From assembly GCF_023243075.1 (NCBI RefSeq), contig NZ_JALKFZ020000177.1:1-64000 (forward strand): DNA of 64,000 nucleotides, given 5' to 3'. Position numbers and translations under genes: made by a program. Positions within the stretch are counted from its first letter, which is position 1. Each line of letters opens with the position of its first letter. The notes beneath the pieces were generated by a model that was given only the letters and a program-made list of their open reading frames with translations, made no database searches and was not told where the DNA came from. The DNA comes from Frankia sp. AiPa1. Its GTDB lineage: Bacteria; Actinomycetota; Actinomycetes; Frankiales; Frankiaceae. This document shows, one piece after another, positions 61,901 through 64,000 of this stretch.

Positions 61901-62543
61901 AGCCGGCTTCGCCGAACCGTTCCGCGAGCGAGCCCTCGCCGGCCGCCACCCCGAACCGCCCTCGGCCACCCTGAACACCGCCGACACCACCGAACTCGAC
62001 GCCGGTGGCGCCCGCCGCAGGGCCGCCCTGTCCCGGCTGCTGTTCCCCGGCCCCTGGAAGGACTACCTCAACGCCACCGAAGCCTACGGCGACACCTCCA
62101 TCATCCCCACCGAGGGCTACCTCTACGGACTGCGCCCCGGCATCCCACTCGCCGTCACCCTCGAACCCGGCGTGGAGATCATCGTCGAGCTGGAAACCCT
62201 GTCCGAACCCGACGACGCGGCCATGCGCACCCTGTACCTACGCGTCAACGGCCAACCCCGCCCCGTACGGGCCCGCGACACCTCCATCACCGCCACAACC
62301 ACCGCCGCCCGCCGCGCCGACCCCACCAACCCCAACCACATCGGCGCCGGCCTACCCGGCATCGTCACCTTCACCGTCAACATCGGCGACACCATCACCA
62401 CCGGCCAGAAACTCGCCGTCATCGAGGCCATGAAAATGGAGGCCGCCGTCACCAGCCCCACCACCGGCACCATCACCGAACTCGTCCGCACCAGCGGCGA
62501 CTCCGTCGAAGTCGGCGACCTTCTCCTCACCCTGAACCCCTGA
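58968..62543 (+). CDS. pyc: Pyruvate carboxylase
   Basis: 1191 residues from GTG 58968 with AGGAGG five bases upstream. Biotin-carboxylase half: RKVLVANRSEIAVRVFRAAQ, VKASAGGGGRGLRRV and EMNPRIQVEHTVTEE. Carboxyltransferase half: TDTTLRDAHQSLLATRLR, RIFDALND, NMSALVAATD. C-terminal biotinyl domain with Lys1156 in EAMKMEAAV. It makes oxaloacetate from pyruvate. The linker near 505-560 contains a His/Ser/Gly run (GHGHSSGHHGSSGHHG) that is not usual for the family. Monocistronic; ends in a strong hairpin. Confidence 0.96.
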   Translation: MRKVLVANRSEIAVRVFRAAQELGLRTVAVYTPEDVSALHRTKASEAYEIGVPGHPVRGYLDIDALLTVAKQAEADALHPGYGFLSESAVLAEACAAAGVTFVGPPPSVLRLTGDKVAARDAALAAGLPVLRASAPLPDGAGAAEAAEVVGFPLFVKASAGGGGRGLRRVERAVDLADAVESASREAAAAFGDGTVFLEQAVTRPRHIEVQVFADSYGDIVHLFERDCSVQRRHQKVVEIAPAPRLDEAVRASICADAVRFARHVGYVNAGTVEFLLGVDGSYTFMEMNPRIQVEHTVTEEVTGVDLVAGQLRVADGESLTDLNLGQDRIALRGTAIQCRVTTEDPADGFRPDTGTISFYQSPGGPGVRLDGATYAGAEISPYFDSLLVKLTSRGSTLEKAARRARRALGEFRIRGVRTNIDFLGMLLADPAFLEGGVSTSFIDERPELLMPGHGTDRTSRMLARLAESTVNGLRRPAGPLVDPRTVLPELPLEPAGPGRVAFGPGALISLGHGHSSGHHGSSGHHGAASAATGPGAISAGGVGGLGPITPAGGLSLGMTVPTGSRQLLAELGPAGWAARLRAQDALAVTDTTLRDAHQSLLATRLRSFDILAAAPAFAALTPNLLSLEAWGGATYDVALRFLAEDPWERLAALRSAAPNMCLQMLLRGRNAVGYTPYPDDVVRTFVAEAAATGVDIFRIFDALNDIAQMRPAIDAVLATGTAVAEGTLCYTGDLSNPGEQIYTLDYYLRLADQLATAGVHTLAIKDMAGLLRPTAAATLVAALRERFDLPVHLHTHDTAGGQLATLLAASAAGVDAVDAAAAPMSGGTSQVNMSALVAATDHTPRATGIDLGALSSMEAYWEAVRDLYGPFEAGLRAPTGAVYRHEIPGGQLTNLRQQAISLGLGDRWPAVQEAYAVANDLLGKPIKVTPTSKVVGDLALFLVGGGIDVDLLREHPERFDLPASVLGYLAGELGTPPAGFAEPFRERALAGRHPEPPSATLNTADTTELDAGGARRRAALSRLLFPGPWKDYLNATEAYGDTSIIPTEGYLYGLRPGIPLAVTLEPGVEIIVELETLSEPDDAAMRTLYLRVNGQPRPVRARDTSITATTTAARRADPTNPNHIGAGLPGIVTFTVNIGDTITTGQKLAVIEAMKMEAAVTSPTTGTITELVRTSGDSVEVGDLLLTLNP

Positions 62544-62566
62544 CCTTGAGCCTGCGCCCCTCTTTC

Positions 62567-62610
62567 GGCGCTGGCCCGGCGAAGGTGCAAGCCTTCGCCG
62601 GGCCAGCGCC
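62567..62610. terminator. 19-bp hairpin after pyc
   Basis: Arms 62567-62585 and 62592-62610 are perfect complements (GGCGCTGGCCCGGCGAAGG) with a 6-base loop. It lies between convergent genes with no T tract, so it probably acts on both strands. Confidence 0.75.
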
Positions 62611-62770
62611 GCGACGATGGTCACCGACCTGGCGTTAGAGGGCAGGCCTGGGTCGATCGTGGCGTAGTTTCCAGCCCGCGCGCTGATCGAGTATCGGAGT
62701 GGTCGCACAGGTTGCTCTCCCTTGCCGCGGTCGCAGACACCCGGCGGACCGCAACCCGACCCGCTCTCGA

Positions 62771-64000
62771 TCACGCAGACCCTGGTCGAGGGCGGAAGAC
62801 CCAGGCGCGCATCAGCAGGAAGCGGATGACGGTGGACAGCAGGTTCGCGAGGACCAGGACGGTGACCTCCAGGCCGCGTCCCGGGTGGCTGCTACCGGCG
62901 TGCAACAGGGCGAGGGAGCCACTGGTCAGGGCGAGGCCGATGGCGAAGACGACCAGGCCCTGCAGGTGGTGGCGGCCGGCCTGTTCGGGACCGGTGAGAC
63001 CGAAGGTCAGGCGGCGGTTGGCGGCCGTGTTCGCCACCGCGGTGATCAGCAGGGCGAGCAGGTTCGCGGCCTGGGCGCCGGTGGCGGTCCGGAGCAGGAC
63101 GAAGAGGAGGAGATAGGCCAGGGTGCTGGCGACGCCGATCGCGGCGAAACGCATCAGCTGCCTGGGCATCCCGCGTGGCACGCCCGGAATCTGCACTCCG
63201 CCTCCCGCTTGCGCCGTCCCAATGTTCTGCGCACCGAGGGCCGCGCCACCGAGGGCACTGCCGGCGGTGGCGGTCAGCGGTCCGCGGCCGAATTCGCGGC
63301 GCAGGTCGGCGAGCGGCAACGCGCCGGTGCCCAGCGCCCGCAGCAGTCGGGCGACACCCTTGAGGTCGGCGACCGCGGTGGCGACCACGTCGACGCGGCT
63401 GTCCGGGTCGTCGACCCAGTCGACCGGCACCTCGTGGATGCGCATGCCCGACCGTTCGGCAAGGACGAGCAGCTCGGTGTCGAAGAACCAGCCGGTGTCC
63501 TCGACCAGGGGCAGCAGGGCGGCCGCCGCGTCCGACCGGATCGCCTTGAAGCCGCATTGGGCGTCGGAGAAGCGGGCGGCCAGCGTCCCGCGCAGGATCA
63601 TGTTGTAGCAGCGGGAGATCACCTCGCGGCGCGGCCCCCGCACCACCCGCGACGCCCGGGACAACCGGGTGCCGATCGCCAGCTCCGAGTGCCCGGTGAT
63701 CAGCGGTGCGACCAGCGGCAGCAGCGCGGCGAGGTCGGTGGACAGGTCGACATCCATGTAGGCGAGCACCGGCGCGGAGGACTCGCTCCACGCGGCCCGC
63801 AGCGCCCGGCCGCGTCCCTTGGCGTCCAGGTGGAACGCCCGCACCCCGGGCAGCTCCTCCTGCAGCGCCAGGGCGATGCCCAGGGTGTCGTCGGTGCTGG
63901 CGTTGTCCGCCACAGTGATCTGAAAGGGATAGGGGAAGCTGTCGCGCAGGTGCGCGTACAGCCTGCGGACGCAGAGTGCGAGGTCGTTCTCCTCGTTGTG
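62771..64000 (-). CDS. GT2 glycosyltransferase fused to GtrA-like domain (5' end beyond window)
   Basis: At least 409 residues; the frame continues open to the window end at 64000. The visible part begins HNEENDLALCVRRLYAHL, then VADNASTDDTLGIA and DVDLSTD (metal DxD-type), a dolichol-phosphate-mannose-synthase-like GT2. The C-terminal 130 residues are a four-helix GtrA domain (MRFAAIGVASTLAYLLLFVLL, NRRLTFGL, RFLLMRAWVF). It transfers a sugar to a polyprenyl carrier and probably flips it. The start lies to the right of the window. Confidence 0.9.
   Translation of the reverse strand, partial: HNEENDLALCVRRLYAHLRDSFPYPFQITVADNASTDDTLGIALALQEELPGVRAFHLDAKGRGRALRAAWSESSAPVLAYMDVDLSTDLAALLPLVAPLITGHSELAIGTRLSRASRVVRGPRREVISRCYNMILRGTLAARFSDAQCGFKAIRSDAAAALLPLVEDTGWFFDTELLVLAERSGMRIHEVPVDWVDDPDSRVDVVATAVADLKGVARLLRALGTGALPLADLRREFGRGPLTATAGSALGGAALGAQNIGTAQAGGGVQIPGVPRGMPRQLMRFAAIGVASTLAYLLLFVLLRTATGAQAANLLALLITAVANTAANRRLTFGLTGPEQAGRHHLQGLVVFAIGLALTSGSLALLHAGSSHPGRGLEVTVLVLANLLSTVIRFLLMRAWVFRPRPGSA

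Noticed and set aside
58668..61949. 1093-residue open frame antisense to pyruvate carboxylase
   Set aside because: Runs over the pyc coding sequence with no recognisable motif; a shadow frame.

Overview
The window is high-GC (about 70% or more by eye), with GTG and TTG starts, many 4-base stop/start overlaps and long antisense shadow frames. It reads as an actinobacterium. A tRNA adenosine deaminase with its actinobacterial partner protein, MurT/GatD, a mycothiol-type DinB enzyme, WYL regulators and a DtxR/IdeR-type iron box all agree. The overall feel is Frankia-like, but that is a recollection of style and not a demonstrated identity. Base 1 lies in a low-complexity G/C run that looks like a bad assembly edge.

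Region 1 (1-14777) is the most notable. It is a non-ribosomal peptide siderophore locus made of an NRPS (C-A-T-C-T-E), a YqcI/YcgG-type heme N-oxygenase candidate, a second NRPS (C-A-T), an SznF-like protein with a C-terminal three-His cupin, an iron box, a free-standing adenylation enzyme, a ferric-siderophore-binding lipoprotein and a strong terminator. The middle module of NRPS 1 has no A domain. The A domain of NRPS 2 lacks its C-terminal subdomain, including the catalytic Lys. The free-standing A enzyme is intact and has the same specificity residues as the truncated one (DINYWGGIG plus K), a code I associate with N-hydroxyornithine-type substrates. There is no ornithine N-monooxygenase. 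My best reading is a siderophore whose chelating residue is made from arginine by N-hydroxylation and a cupin-type N-N rearrangement, as in gramibactin (graminine, a C-diazeniumdiolate), with one A enzyme loading carriers in trans.

Region 2 (14.8-26.7 kb) holds a GNAT enzyme, a TIR-STAND-WD40 protein of the immune type, a PLP decarboxylase, an NAD(P)-binding protein, a RdgB/HAM1-like pyrophosphatase, tRNA-Ser(CGA), the tadA pair, murT-gatD and a hydrolase-fold protein without its nucleophile. Region 3 (26.7-33.1 kb) holds three hairpins between convergent genes, an NlpC/P60 hydrolase behind a ydaO-type c-di-AMP riboswitch, a coiled-coil protein, a CorA transporter, a PhzF-like protein and a hemerythrin-like protein.

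Region 4 (33.3-40.6 kb) has a three-gene signalling operon (receiver-PP2C phosphatase, CHASE3 kinase, receiver), a DinB/mycothiol protein, a Nudix enzyme, a GH26-like secreted hydrolase and two CD225 proteins. Region 5 (40.6-49.4 kb) has a cytochrome b/molybdenum oxidoreductase pair, an ABC exporter, a NarL-type two-component pair, a thymidylate kinase, two paralogous anchored proteins ending in CxxxC, and an acyl-ACP desaturase. Region 6 (49.6-64.0 kb) has a PhoB-type two-component pair, a polysaccharide deacetylase, a WYL regulator beside a VOC protein, a DinB protein, an amidohydrolase divergent from a glutamine-synthetase-like protein with three DnaA-box-like sites between them, pyruvate carboxylase, and a GT2-GtrA fusion cut by the window edge.

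A recurring oddity is short tandem duplication across stop codons, seen at six genes.
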